This document shows positions 24,566-34,486 of a stretch of 64,000 nt of DNA, in pieces. Every line of letters starts with the position of its first letter. Position 1 is the stretch's first letter. Below the pieces are notes generated by a model. That model was not told where the DNA came from and made no database searches. It saw only the letters and a program-made list of their open reading frames with translations. A program made the position numbers and the translations under genes. This DNA is from CAVPTL01 sp963727235. GTDB lineage: Bacteria; Actinomycetota; Thermoleophilia; Gaiellales; JAICJC01. The stretch lies in assembly GCA_963727235.1 (NCBI GenBank), contig CAVSFZ010000012.1, positions 1 to 64,000 of the forward strand, written 5' to 3'.

Positions 24566-25397
24566 GGACGCCGCCCCGTGATGAATCGCTCGATCCCGGC
24601 AAAATCGTCGCGCACCCCGATGTCGGTGTAGGCCTCCGCGGCCAACGCGCCGGCCACGGCACCGGCCTGGCCCGCGCCACACTCCAGCGCGAGCAGCCCG
24701 GCGGGGGTGAGCGCAGGCGGCGCCAACCGTACCAGCGCCAGCAGCAGCTGCAATCCGCCCGGCCCGGGGGTGGTGGCGACGCGCGGCTCCCACAGCCGCA
24801 CCTCCGGCTCGAGCGTGTCCAGCTCGGCAGCGGGGATGTAGGGGGGGTTGGACACGATCAGATCGAACTGCCGCCCCCCCACCGCATCCAGCAGGTCTGA
24901 CTCGAGCCACTCGACCTCCAAACCAAGATCGGCGCCGTTGGCCCGCGCCAGGTCGAGTGCGCCCGGCGAGATGTCAGTCGCCGTCACCCGCGCCGCCGGC
25001 AGCTCCTGCGCTATTGCCAGCGCAATCGCACCCGACCCGGTGCCCACATCCAGTACCGCCGGCGCCGGCACCGTCATCAAGAATTCCAGGCAGACATCCA
25101 CCAGCTCCTCGGTCTCCGGCCGGGGGATCAGCACTCGCCGGTCGACCGCCAGGTCGAGACCGCGGAAGCCCCATCGGCCAAGGATGTAGGCGACCGGCTC
25201 GCGCCGGCTGCGGCGCTCCACCAGCGACCCGATCGACCCCAACTCGGAGGCGGTCAGCACCCGGGCGTGCTGCGAATACACCTCGCTGCGGGAGAGGGAG
25301 AGGGCGTGCCCGGCAAGCAGCTCGGCGTCCAGCCGAGGGCTGGGGCTGTGGTCGGAGAGCGCGCCGGTGGAGCTGACGATGACCTCGCCGAGGCTGG

Positions 25398-25401
<4 letters not shown>
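24562..25401 (-). CDS. prmC: Peptide chain release factor N5-glutamine methyltransferase
   Basis: A 279-aa SAM-dependent methyltransferase that modifies the GGQ glutamine of release factors. The SAM site is VLDVGTGSGAIALAIA and the catalytic motif is NPPYIP in DLIVSNPPYIPAAELDTL. The N-terminal helical domain contains RREPVAYILGRWGFRGL. It overlaps its substrate gene prfA by 4 bp. Confidence 0.95.
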
Positions 25402-26468
<1,067 letters not shown>

Positions 26469-26493
26469 CGCCCTGGATCGTACTCACGAGCAG

Positions 26494-27072
26494 CTACGCC
26501 GGGCCGTAGAAGCCCTCGGCCCAGGGATCGAAGTGATCCGGAGCCTGCCAGTGTGGGATCCACATGCCGGCGATGTTGACCGTCCGCGCGGTGGGCTCGG
26601 CCCGATGCGCAACGGCCGCGGCACACGCCTGGCACGCGGGCACGTGAACGGGAGGCTCACCAGCGGGCGCCCAGTCGACGTCGACCACGGACAGGCCGTG
26701 AGCGGGGTCGAAGTAGCACGGCCGGCGCTGCTCGGGGGGCTGGCGCCCCTCGACAGCCGCCTGCGCGCACTGCACGGCATAGAACCCTTCGGCCACCGCA
26801 GCGGTGGCAGCCTGAACGTCGGCGGGATGCCGGGCGTTGGCGAGAGCTTCGTTGGCCCGCCGCTCGCATTCGCGTGCGTGGTCAAGCTCCTCGGTCGCCT
26901 CAGGCGGAGCTCCCACCCGGCGAATCTGCTCGGTCAGCGCGGTCACGTCATGCTCGGTGAAACGCCGTACCTGGTCGGTCAGGGCCTCATCGGTCGTCGA
27001 CCGGTTCTTGATAACCGCCCACGCGACCAGGGCGATCGCGGCCACCACGATAACGATCACTATCGGCATCAT
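26494..27072 (-). CDS. Hypothetical membrane-anchored protein with C-terminal cysteines
   Basis: A 192-aa protein I do not recognise. It has one N-terminal membrane helix (about 3-20), a helical charged stretch with possible coiled coil (about 25-100), and a C-terminal domain with PCYFDPAHGLS and VPACQACAAAVAHRAEP, where Cys and His could bind metal. The last part is Trp/Pro rich (WIPHWQAPDHFDPWAEGFYG). Start and stop of the two genes overlap as TAATG with the DUF1385 gene. Its place among rpmE, prfA and prmC says only that it is cotranscribed. Confidence 0.6.
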   Translation of the reverse strand: MMPIVIVIVVAAIALVAWAVIKNRSTTDEALTDQVRRFTEHDVTALTEQIRRVGAPPEATEELDHARECERRANEALANARHPADVQAATAAVAEGFYAVQCAQAAVEGRQPPEQRRPCYFDPAHGLSVVDVDWAPAGEPPVHVPACQACAAAVAHRAEPTARTVNIAGMWIPHWQAPDHFDPWAEGFYGPA

Positions 27073-27983
27073 TACGCCATCACCTCCACGGTCGCGCCGT
27101 CTGAGCGCGACTCCGCATCAAGCACGTCCTGGAGGGCCTGGATCGAGACCTCGACCTGGTCCAGCGTCGGCTCACGCGTTGTCAGGGACTGCAGCCACAG
27201 GCCCGGTTTGAGAAGCGTCTGCACAATGCTGCTATCGGGATGTCGGCTCCCAAACCTGATCAATTCATACGCAAACCCCGCAATCACGGGCAAAAGCAGC
27301 ACCCGTGACAGCACCAGAAACGGTAAATCCGGCCGCCCCACGGCGGCAAACACGAAGATCGCGATCACCATCACCCACAGCAGAAATGCGGTGCCGCAGC
27401 GGACGTGCACCTTCGAGAACGACTGCACCCGCTCGGGTGTGAGCTCGGCGCCGGCCTCGAACGCGTTGATCGCCTTGTGCTCGGCCGCGTGGTACTGGTA
27501 CACCCGCCGCAGGTCGGGGATCAGCGAGATCACGGCCAGGTACCCGATCAGCAACCCCACTCTGATGCACCCCTCGGCGATCACGAACAGCGCCGTGTTG
27601 TGGATCGGCAGAAGCGATACCAGCAGCACCGGCGAGACCTTGAAGACGATCACTGCGAACCCGATCGCGATCGCGAACGCGAACACCAACTGGCCCTTGG
27701 TCAACTCGGTGGACGACTCCGACATCTCCTCGCTGCCATCGTCGGCGGCGTAGTTGGCCGAGACCGCCAGCGCCCGAAAGCCGATCGCAAGCGACTCACC
27801 GAGCGCGACCACGCCTCGGATCACGGGCAGCCTGAAGATGCGGTGGCGGGCGGCGGCGCTGCGCACCGGTACGCACACGCTGGAGACGCCGCCGTCGGGT
27901 CGGCGCACGGCCACCGCCCATGATCCAGGGCTGCGCATCATCACGCCCTCGAGCACGGCTTGTCCGCCCACGTTGGTGCTCAC
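27072..27983 (-). CDS. DUF1385 family membrane protein
   Basis: A protein of 303 aa from the preferred GTG at 27983 (MSTNVGGQAVLEGVMMRSPG follows; AGGA lies 6 nt upstream). A TTG at 28010 would add 9 residues but has no ribosome site. It shows the DUF1385 hallmarks VGGQAVLEGVMMR and YQYHAAEHKAINAFEAG plus several membrane segments (about 100-150 and 210-250). Function is unknown; these genes are commonly linked to prfA and rpmE. Confidence 0.82.
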   Translation of the reverse strand: MSTNVGGQAVLEGVMMRSPGSWAVAVRRPDGGVSSVCVPVRSAAARHRIFRLPVIRGVVALGESLAIGFRALAVSANYAADDGSEEMSESSTELTKGQLVFAFAIAIGFAVIVFKVSPVLLVSLLPIHNTALFVIAEGCIRVGLLIGYLAVISLIPDLRRVYQYHAAEHKAINAFEAGAELTPERVQSFSKVHVRCGTAFLLWVMVIAIFVFAAVGRPDLPFLVLSRVLLLPVIAGFAYELIRFGSRHPDSSIVQTLLKPGLWLQSLTTREPTLDQVEVSIQALQDVLDAESRSDGATVEVMA

Positions 27984-28030
27984 GGTGAGTCCTGGATGGG
28001 TGCCATCCAAGGAGCCATCGGCACGAATGC

Positions 28031-28237
28031 CTATGCGGTTGACCGCGCCTGGCGGCGACGAAACCGCTCGACCCGTCCACCGGTGTCCACCAGCTTCTGC
28101 TTCCCGGTGTAGAACGGGTGGCAGTCGGCGCAGATCTCGACATGCAGATCTGGCTTGGTGGCTCGGGTGACGAAGTCATTCCCACACGAGCAGTGCACGT
28201 GGGCGACGACGTAGTTTGGGTGAATATCCGGCTTCAT
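28031..28237 (-). CDS. rpmE: 50S ribosomal protein L31 (zinc-type)
   Basis: A 68-aa L31 with the zinc-binding cysteines in VHCSCGN and EICADCHPFYTGKQKLVDT, followed by GRVERFRRR. This is the Cys-containing form, which zinc-starved cells usually replace with a Cys-free paralogue; none is seen here. A TGAGGA ribosome site lies 5 nt before the ATG. It follows the threonine aldolase gene by 8 bp. Confidence 0.96.
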   Translation of the reverse strand: MKPDIHPNYVVAHVHCSCGNDFVTRATKPDLHVEICADCHPFYTGKQKLVDTGGRVERFRRRQARSTA

Positions 28238-28245
28238 CTCGATCC

Positions 28246-29277
28246 TCAGCTTAGCACGGGGGTTGCCGCCTCCACCGCCGCCTCCACAGCTGCGCTGTCG
28301 ACATCCAGATGAGTGACAAAACGCACGGTGCGAGGGCTCAGGTCGGCGCAGAGGACGCCGACCTGCTCGAGCTCGGCAACCAGCCCTCGGGCGTCGCCGC
28401 CGTCCGGCACCGCCGCCAGCACGATGTTGGTCTCCACGTTGTCGGGGTCGAACACCAGGCGCGTGCTGGAGGCAAGCCCCAGCGCCAACGCACGAGCGTT
28501 TTGGTGGTCATCCGCCAGGCGGTCGACATGATTTCGGAGCGCGTGCAGGGCGCCGGCCGCGATTACGCCGGCCTGGCGCATGCCCCCGCCGAACAGCTTG
28601 CGGTTACGCCGGGCCTGCTCGACGAACTCGGCCGAGCCGGCCACCGCCGAGCCGACGGGAGCGCCGAGGCCTTTGGAGAAGCACACGCTGACAGAGTCGA
28701 CCGCGGCCGCGATCTCTGCCGGGGGGAGTCCGATGGCTACGGCGGCGTTCCAGATGCGGGCGCCGTCCATATGCAGCGCAAAACCGTGATCGCGGGCCCA
28801 GTCCCCGACCGCCAGCAGGCGGCCCAGCGGGTACACCAGCCCACCCAGCTCCCCCACGGTGTTCTCGACCCACACCAGGCGCTGACGGGCGTGATGCGGG
28901 TCGCTGGGGTCGCGCAGATACCGGTCGAGCAGCTCGGGCTCGAGCACGCCGCGGGCGCCGGGCAGCATCCGCGGCTGCACGCCTGCAAGGGCCGCCACAC
29001 CACCCTGCTCGTGCACCACAACATGGGCCTGCTCGTGCACGAACATCTCATCGCCGGGCCGGGTGTAGGAGCGCGCCGAGATCAAATTCCCCATCGAACC
29101 CGAGGGGACGTACACGGCCGCCTCCTTGCCGAGCATCGCGGCGACCTCGGCCTCCAGTGCGATGACCGTGGGATCGTCACCCCAGACGTCGTCGCCCACC
29201 TCCGCTTCCGCCATCGCGCGGCGCATCTCCGGCGTCGGCCGAGTAACGGTGTCGGAACGGAAGTCGAGCGCGGGCAC
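28246..29277 (-). CDS. ltaE: Low-specificity L-threonine aldolase
   Basis: A 343-aa fold-type I PLP enzyme cleaving threonine or allo-threonine to glycine and acetaldehyde. It starts with the typical DFRSDTVTRPTPEMRRAMAEAEVGDDVWGDDPT. The PLP lysine lies in VCFSKGLGAPVGS and the DGAR motif in LHMDGARIWNAAV. I chose GTG 29277 over the longer frame because it fits the family N-terminus and lies 6 nt after a TACGCT -10 box, as a leaderless start. Confidence 0.93.
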   Translation of the reverse strand: MPALDFRSDTVTRPTPEMRRAMAEAEVGDDVWGDDPTVIALEAEVAAMLGKEAAVYVPSGSMGNLISARSYTRPGDEMFVHEQAHVVVHEQGGVAALAGVQPRMLPGARGVLEPELLDRYLRDPSDPHHARQRLVWVENTVGELGGLVYPLGRLLAVGDWARDHGFALHMDGARIWNAAVAIGLPPAEIAAAVDSVSVCFSKGLGAPVGSAVAGSAEFVEQARRNRKLFGGGMRQAGVIAAGALHALRNHVDRLADDHQNARALALGLASSTRLVFDPDNVETNIVLAAVPDGGDARGLVAELEQVGVLCADLSPRTVRFVTHLDVDSAAVEAAVEAATPVLS

Positions 29278-29330
29278 GGCGGCAGCGTATCCCGTCCCGA
29301 ACCCGGGCCGAACCGGTAGCATCACCGCCC
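29278..29330. promoter_or_regulatory. Divergent leaderless promoters, ltaE / ETF-QO
   Basis: Minus strand: TACGCT, 6 nt, GTG of ltaE. Plus strand: TAGCAT, 8 nt, ATG of the ETF-QO gene. Neither start has a Shine-Dalgarno sequence. Confidence 0.5.
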
Positions 29331-31028
29331 ATGTCGACTCCCCGCCGGCCATCCGACTATCCACCACCGGTTCAAATCAACGAGTTCGTGTGCGCACCCG
29401 AGGCCGCCGAGGACGAGCGCATCGATGTGGGTGTGCTGTTCGTCGGCGGCGGCCCGGCCGGCCTGGCAGGGGCGATCCGGCTGGGACAGCTGCTGGCGGC
29501 CGACCCCGCCACCGCCGAGCAGCTGGGCGAGGTGCCGGTGGCGGTGCTCGACAAGGGCCGGGTGATCGGCGCCCACCTGCTCTCGGGCGCTGTCGTCAAT
29601 CCTTCGGCGCTGCGCGACCTCTTCCCGGACACACCGTTGGAGCAGCTGCCCAGCTTCGGGCCGGTGAAGAAGGAGTCGGTGTTCATGATGCGCGAGGGCT
29701 TTGCCGCGCACATCCCCACTCCTCCGCCGTTTCACAACAAGGGCAACTGGATCTTCTCGCTGTCCCAGCTGGGCCGGTACATGGGCGAGCAGGCCGAGGA
29801 GCTCGGCGCGATGCTGCTGCCCGAGACCGACGCCCAGAAGCTGCTGGTGTCTGACGGCGCGGTGCGCGGTGTGATGACCGGGGACAAGGGCCTCGACCGC
29901 GATCGGCAGCCGGGATCGAGCTACGAGCCCGGTGCCGAGATCCACGCTCGCGCCACCGTGCTTTCGGAAGGCACCCAGGGCCACCTGTCACTCGCGGCCG
30001 CGGAGCACTTTGGCCTGCACCGCCGGAACCCTCAGATCTACTCGCTCGGGGTGAAAGAGGTCTGGCGGGTGGCCAAGCCGCTGGATCGAGTCGTGCACAC
30101 GCTGGGATGGCCGCTGCGGGCGTCGGCCAAGTCAGGTGAAAGTGGCGGGTCGTTCATCTATCCGATGGGCGAGGACATGGTCGTGATCGGATTCGTGGTC
30201 GGCCTCGACTACCACGACGCGTCGCTGTCGCCGCACGACCTGCTGCAGCAGTTCAAGACGCACTCGCTGATCCGGCCGCTGCTGGAAGGCGGTGAGCGGA
30301 TCGCGTGGGGCGCCAAGACCATTCCCGAGGGCGGCCTGCTGTCCGTGCCTGATCGGCTAAACGTGCCGGGCGCGGTGATCACCGGCGACTCGGCCGGATT
30401 CGTCAACGTCCCCAAGCTGAAGGGCGTTCACTACGCCATGCGCTCGGGCATGCTGGCCGCCGACACGATCTACGAGCAGCTCAAGGCGGGAGCCGACCCA
30501 GCAGCTCCGGGGGCGCTCCAGGGATACGACCGGCGGGTGCGCCAGAGCCATATCTGGCGCGACCTGCACAAGGTGCGCAACATGCGCCAGGCGCTCAACC
30601 GCGGCCTGTTTCTGGGTGGCGGCCTGGCCAGCGCCATGGATCTCACCCGCGGCGCGTTCCCCGGCGGCAACTTCAGCGTCAAGCGCGACGCCGAAGCGGC
30701 ACTCACGATCGGGCCTCGCGACTATCCGGCGCCGGACGGCAAGCTCACCTTCGACAAGCTTTCGAGTGTGTTCCTGTCGGGCAACCGCACTCGCGACGAC
30801 CAGCCCAATCACGTCCGCATCGCCCATCGCGTGCCGCGCGAGGTGGGCGAGGCCTGGGTGGCGATGTGCCCGGCCCAGGTGTACGAGATCGCCGGTGACG
30901 CCGGGGATGGGATCGTGGAGGTGGAGCTGACCCCATCCAACTGCGTTCAGTGCGGAGCGATCACCGCCAAGGGCGGCCGCCTCACCCCGCCCGAAGGCGG
31001 TAGCGGCCCCGAGTACTCCAACATGTGA
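29331..31028 (+). CDS. Electron transfer flavoprotein-ubiquinone oxidoreductase
   Basis: A 565-aa ETF-QO that passes electrons from reduced ETF to quinone at the membrane. The FAD loop is VGGGPAGLAGAIRL (about 40), with KLKGVHYAMRSGMLAADTIYE in the middle and the C-terminal Fe-S domain. Canonical proteins use four cysteines. Here C513 (MCPAQVYE), C538 and C541 (NCVQC) are present, but the fourth position is Ile544 instead of Cys. The PEGGSGPEYSNM end is intact, so this is not a truncation. It is convergent with etfA, with two palindromes and an 18-bp element between. Confidence 0.92.
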   Translation: MSTPRRPSDYPPPVQINEFVCAPEAAEDERIDVGVLFVGGGPAGLAGAIRLGQLLAADPATAEQLGEVPVAVLDKGRVIGAHLLSGAVVNPSALRDLFPDTPLEQLPSFGPVKKESVFMMREGFAAHIPTPPPFHNKGNWIFSLSQLGRYMGEQAEELGAMLLPETDAQKLLVSDGAVRGVMTGDKGLDRDRQPGSSYEPGAEIHARATVLSEGTQGHLSLAAAEHFGLHRRNPQIYSLGVKEVWRVAKPLDRVVHTLGWPLRASAKSGESGGSFIYPMGEDMVVIGFVVGLDYHDASLSPHDLLQQFKTHSLIRPLLEGGERIAWGAKTIPEGGLLSVPDRLNVPGAVITGDSAGFVNVPKLKGVHYAMRSGMLAADTIYEQLKAGADPAAPGALQGYDRRVRQSHIWRDLHKVRNMRQALNRGLFLGGGLASAMDLTRGAFPGGNFSVKRDAEAALTIGPRDYPAPDGKLTFDKLSSVFLSGNRTRDDQPNHVRIAHRVPREVGEAWVAMCPAQVYEIAGDAGDGIVEVELTPSNCVQCGAITAKGGRLTPPEGGSGPEYSNM

Positions 31029-31052
31029 GGCTGGTCCGCGGCGGTTTTGGCG

Positions 31053-31070
31053 GCGTCCTGCGCCTCAGGG
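31053..31070. repeat. Conserved 18-bp element next to palindromes (copy B)
   Basis: GCGTCCTGCGCCTCAGGG differs by one base from 5628-5645. Here it lies 24 bp before the tandem palindromes rather than between them. Confidence 0.7.
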
Positions 31071-31094
31071 CGCCAGTCGTGATAGACGCTGGTG

Positions 31095-31127
31095 GTGAAT
31101 AATTGGTGCCAGGCACCAATTATTCAC
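31095..31127. repeat. Palindromic repeat copy 4 (TT-linker type)
   Basis: A perfect 33-bp palindrome centred on A31111, identical to copy 3 except for the central base, in the 139-bp convergent gap of the ETF-QO gene and etfA. It does not overlap a stop codon. Confidence 0.95.
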
Positions 31128-31140
31128 GGTGAGGCTTGGG

Positions 31141-31171
31141 GTGAATAACGGTGCCTGGCACCGTTATTCAC
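31141..31171. repeat. Palindromic repeat copy 5 (C-linker type)
   Basis: A perfect 31-bp palindrome centred on T31156, 13 bp after copy 4. The TGA stop of etfA (31168-31170, minus strand) lies inside it. Confidence 0.95.
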
Positions 31172-32124
31172 GACCTGGCGTTGAGGGCTTCGGTGAGCTT
31201 CGGGATGATTGTGAGGGCGTCGCCGATCACGCTCACGTCGGCGAACTCGTGGATCGGGGCGTTGGCGTCCTTGTTGATCGCAACGATCGTGCCGGCGTTC
31301 GACATGCCGACCTTGTGCTGGATCGCCCCTGAGACACCGCAGGCGATGTAGAGCTTGGGCGAGACCGTCTTGCCGGTCTGCCCCACCTGCATCGAGTACG
31401 GCACCCAACCGGCGTCGACCACCGCCCGGGTGGCCGCCACCTCGCCGCCGATCGCCTTCGCCAGCGCCTCCACCAGTGGGACGTTCTCGGGTCCGCCCAT
31501 GCCGCGTCCGACCGCCACCAGCGTCTCGGCCTCGGTGATGTCGACTCCGCCCGTCTCGGCCTGTTCACGGCCGACGATGCGAGCCTTCTGCGACCAGTCG
31601 GCGACCGTAACGGCAACCCGCTCGACCGACGCCGAGGCGCCACTCGAATCGGCCGGAGCGAAGGCGTTTGCCCGTGCCAGCACCACGCCCGGCCCGCCGG
31701 TGAACCCAGACTCGACCATGACCGTGTCGCCCAGGGCCGGCCGCGTGGCGACCAGGCTGTCGCCGTCGACGGCGACGTCGGTCGTCTCACATGCGATGCC
31801 CGTGCCCAGACGTGCCGCCAGGCCGGCGGCGACGTCGGCCGACACCACCCCGGCACCGAACAGCACACCGTCGGCTTCCCGCGCCGACGGCTCCAAGGCG
31901 TCCACGAGCGGCTGTGAAAGCCCTCCCGCCAGCGCCGCGTCGTCGGCCACCAGCACCCGCTGAGCACCGTGGCCGCCCAGCCCCGCCGCCCAGCCGTCGT
32001 CGATCCCGGAACCTGCGACGAATGCGGTGACGTCGGCTCCCAGTGTGGCGGCCCTGGCCAGCACGCCGAGGCTCTGATCGGAGAACTCGCCGTCGTCGTG
32101 ATGAATGTGAACGAGCAGCTTCAC
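31168..32124 (-). CDS. etfA: Electron transfer flavoprotein alpha subunit
   Basis: A 318-aa ETF alpha subunit that carries FAD and accepts electrons from acyl-CoA dehydrogenases. The C-terminal FAD domain is clear: VAVGRGMGGPENVPLVEALAKAIGGEVAATRAVVDAGW, then GQTGKTVSPKLYIACGVSGAIQHKVGM and AINKDANAPIHEFADVSVIGD. The GTG start overlaps the etfB stop. The electron acceptor, the ETF-QO gene, faces it on the other strand. The stop lies in palindrome copy 5. Confidence 0.95.
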   Translation of the reverse strand: MKLLVHIHHDDGEFSDQSLGVLARAATLGADVTAFVAGSGIDDGWAAGLGGHGAQRVLVADDAALAGGLSQPLVDALEPSAREADGVLFGAGVVSADVAAGLAARLGTGIACETTDVAVDGDSLVATRPALGDTVMVESGFTGGPGVVLARANAFAPADSSGASASVERVAVTVADWSQKARIVGREQAETGGVDITEAETLVAVGRGMGGPENVPLVEALAKAIGGEVAATRAVVDAGWVPYSMQVGQTGKTVSPKLYIACGVSGAIQHKVGMSNAGTIVAINKDANAPIHEFADVSVIGDALTIIPKLTEALNARS

Positions 32125-32906
32125 AGGAGCCCCCTCTCGGCCAGGATGGCCACCACTTTGTCTGCAGAGTCGCCACCCGAATCCTCGATCTTGACGCCCT
32201 CGGCCTTGGACACCGGGGGAGCGACCGACCGAACCACGTTGCGAGATCCCTCGTCTCCCACGCGCGCCGCGTCCAGTCCGGCGTCGGCGAGGCCGAGCTT
32301 GTCCAGCGGCTTCTTCTTGGCTCCCATGATCGCCTTGATCGAAGGCAGCCGGGGGGTGTTGATGGCATCGGAGACCGACACCACGGCAGGCAGCGGAGCC
32401 TCGGCCAGGTCGTACCCGTGCTCGGTCTGGCGCTTGGCCTTGATGCCCGCGTCGCCGACCTCGAGATGCGCCACCTGGGTCACCAGCGGCCGCTGCAGAT
32501 GGTCAGCAACTGCCGCCGCCATCACGTAGCAGTCGGCGTCGGCCGCCTGCTGGCCCAACAGCACCAGGTCGGCGTCCTGGGCGGCGATCACGGCCGCCAG
32601 GGCGTACGCGGTACCCGAGATGTCCGAGCCCGCCAGGCCTGGATCCGACAGCAGCACGGCCCGATCAGCGCCCAGTGCCAATGCTTTTGAGAGTGCGCGG
32701 GAGGCGCTCTCCGGCCCCATGCAGACGGCGACGATCTCGGTCACGTCAACCCCCGACTCGCGAATCCGCACGGCCTCCTCGAGCGCGTGCACGTCGAACG
32801 GATTCAGCTCCGAGTCGCCCGAACGGTCGAGCCGGTTGGTGGCTGGATCGAGCCGGCGCGACGCCGTCGCGCTCGGAACCTCTTTGACACAGACTGCGAT
32901 CTTCAC
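32121..32906 (-). CDS. etfB: Electron transfer flavoprotein beta subunit
   Basis: A 261-aa ETF beta subunit, partner of EtfA, with the start KIAVCVKEVPSA, the NPFDVHALEEAVRIRE segment and AMP-site residues in ALALGADRAVLLSDPGLAGSD. The C-terminal recognition-loop region is present. It starts with GTG, 17 bp after the crotonase gene, in one operon. Confidence 0.95.
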   Translation of the reverse strand: MKIAVCVKEVPSATASRRLDPATNRLDRSGDSELNPFDVHALEEAVRIRESGVDVTEIVAVCMGPESASRALSKALALGADRAVLLSDPGLAGSDISGTAYALAAVIAAQDADLVLLGQQAADADCYVMAAAVADHLQRPLVTQVAHLEVGDAGIKAKRQTEHGYDLAEAPLPAVVSVSDAINTPRLPSIKAIMGAKKKPLDKLGLADAGLDAARVGDEGSRNVVRSVAPPVSKAEGVKIEDSGGDSADKVVAILAERGLL

Positions 32907-32923
32907 AGGCGGTTCGTTCCCTT

Positions 32924-33706
32924 CTATTTTCCGATGAACGTGGGATTGCGCTTCTCCACGAAGGCGTTCAGCCCCTCGCGCGCATCCTCAGTCGAAAACA
33001 TCAGCGAGTACAGGTCGGCCTCGTGCACAAGGTTGCCACCGATGTCGCCGTGAAGACTCCGGTTGGTCGCCTCCTTGGCGTAGTAGAGCGCTATCGGGCT
33101 CTTGGCGGCCATCGCCGTGGCCAGCTCGACCGCCTTGGGCATCAGCTCGGCCGCGGGGTACACGTGTTGCACCAGCCCGCGCTCGAGCGCCTCCTGGGCA
33201 TCGATCATCCGCCCGGTCAGGATCAGCTCCTTGGCGTAGCCGATGTTGGTGGCCCGGGCCAGCCGCTGGGTGGCGCCCCACCCCGGCATGATCCCGAGAT
33301 TGATCTCGGGTTGGCCGAAGAATGCGTTGTCGGAGGCAAGGCGCACGTCGCAGGCAAGCGCGATCTCACAGCCGCCGCCGAGCGCGTAGCCGTTGACCGC
33401 GGCGATCGTCGGCTTTCGCATCGTCTCCAGCTTGTGCGCGATCTCCTGGCCGAGCTCTGAGTAGGCACGCGCCTCCAGCGGGGTCTTGCCGGCCATCTCC
33501 TTGATGTCGGCGCCGGCGATGAACGACTTCTCGCCCGTGCCGGTGAGCACCAGCACCCCCACCCCGGCGTCCGATCCCAGGTCGGTGAGCGTGTGCATCA
33601 GCTCCTCCATCAGCGCGGTGTTGAGCGCGTTCAGCACCTTGGCCCGATCGATGGTGACGATCGCGACCCGTCCTTCCAGCGAGATCCGAAGGCCTGTGCG
33701 CGGCAT
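32924..33706 (-). CDS. Enoyl-CoA hydratase (crotonase family)
   Basis: A 260-aa crotonase-fold enzyme, hydrating 2-enoyl-CoA (probably crotonyl-CoA) to 3-hydroxyacyl-CoA. The oxyanion-hole segments are FIAGADIKEM and YALGGGCEIALACDVRLAS. The two catalytic glutamates are in GGGCEIA and GQPEINLGIMPGWGATQRL, both intact, so hydratase activity is expected. It overlaps the B12-binding gene upstream (TGATG) and is followed by etfB. The next step, Hbd, is at 40294-41139. Confidence 0.92.
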   Translation of the reverse strand: MPRTGLRISLEGRVAIVTIDRAKVLNALNTALMEELMHTLTDLGSDAGVGVLVLTGTGEKSFIAGADIKEMAGKTPLEARAYSELGQEIAHKLETMRKPTIAAVNGYALGGGCEIALACDVRLASDNAFFGQPEINLGIMPGWGATQRLARATNIGYAKELILTGRMIDAQEALERGLVQHVYPAAELMPKAVELATAMAAKSPIALYYAKEATNRSLHGDIGGNLVHEADLYSLMFSTEDAREGLNAFVEKRNPTFIGK

Positions 33707-34104
33707 CAGGCCGCTCCCAGCCGGCTCTGCAGGAACTCGACGATGGCGGCCGTGGGCGCACCCGGGGTGAACACCTCTGCCACCCCCAGACGCTTGAGCT
33801 CGGCGACATCGTCAGTCGGGATCGTTCCGCCCACCACCACCAGCAGATCGTCGGCATCCGCGTCGGCCAGCAACTCGAGGATGCGCGGCACGAGCGTCAT
33901 GTGAGCTCCCGACAGAATCGACAGCCCGACAGCGTCGGCGTCCTCCTGAAGCACCGTCGCAACGATCTGCTCGGGAGTCTGGTGAAGCCCCGTGTAGATC
34001 ACCTCCATGCCCGCGTCACGCAGCGTGCGAGCAATGATCTTTGCTCCACGATCGTGGCCGTCGAGGCCTGGTTTCGCCACCACAACTCGGATCCGGCCGC
34101 TCAT
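33706..34104 (-). CDS. Stand-alone B12-binding subunit of an acyl-CoA mutase
   Basis: A 132-aa cobalamin-binding domain. The motif DxHxxG appears as GLDGHDRGAKIIAR, with the cobalt-ligating His, followed by the SILSGAH and VVVGGTIP segments. This is the small-subunit form found in two-chain methylmalonyl-CoA or isobutyryl-CoA mutases. The large catalytic subunit is not in the window. A cobalamin adenosyltransferase gene is in the same run and MeaB lies at 62529-63491. Substrate is uncertain. Confidence 0.88.
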   Translation of the reverse strand: MSGRIRVVVAKPGLDGHDRGAKIIARTLRDAGMEVIYTGLHQTPEQIVATVLQEDADAVGLSILSGAHMTLVPRILELLADADADDLLVVVGGTIPTDDVAELKRLGVAEVFTPGAPTAAIVEFLQSRLGAA

Positions 34105-34153
34105 CTAAGGCATGACTCTAGATGATCCATTCCGAACGGGCGGGAGGTGTCCT

Positions 34154-34486
34154 CTACCCCGAGTGCGCTGGGGCGAACACCACAAGCAGCGTCAGATCCT
34201 CGGTGATCGAGTGAAACCGGTGGTCGACTCCGGCCGCGATGAACACCGTGTCGCCGGGGCCCACCGGATGGTCGGCGCCGTCCATCTCGATCCTGCCACG
34301 ACCGCCCAGCACGTGGTAGATCTCGTCCTCAAGGTGGGGAGTCTGCAGGTCGGCTTCGCCGGCCGCCAGCGCATAGGTGCCGGCGCTGAGCGCAGGCACT
34401 GTCAGGAATTGCTGGTAGCTCTCCCCCGACTGCACACGCGCCGCGTCGATCTCGCTGCGTGACCACACGGCGGCTCGCACCGTCAC
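34154..34486 (-). CDS. Cupin-domain protein
   Basis: A 110-aa single-cupin protein. The two motifs are PHLEDEIYHVLGGRGRIEMDG (His and two Glu as metal ligands) and GDTVFIAAGVDHRFHSI (His). Start is taken at GTG 34486, which overlaps the histidine-kinase stop (GTGA). It could be a small-molecule sensor or dioxygenase/isomerase-like enzyme. Its coupling to the PAS kinase is suggestive but unproven. Confidence 0.8.
   Translation of the reverse strand: MTVRAAVWSRSEIDAARVQSGESYQQFLTVPALSAGTYALAAGEADLQTPHLEDEIYHVLGGRGRIEMDGADHPVGPGDTVFIAAGVDHRFHSITEDLTLLVVFAPAHSG

Noticed and set aside
29376..29390. GGTTCAAATC, resembling a tRNA T-loop
   Set aside because: It lies inside the N-terminal coding part of the ETF-QO gene, and no acceptor, D or anticodon arms can be folded around it.
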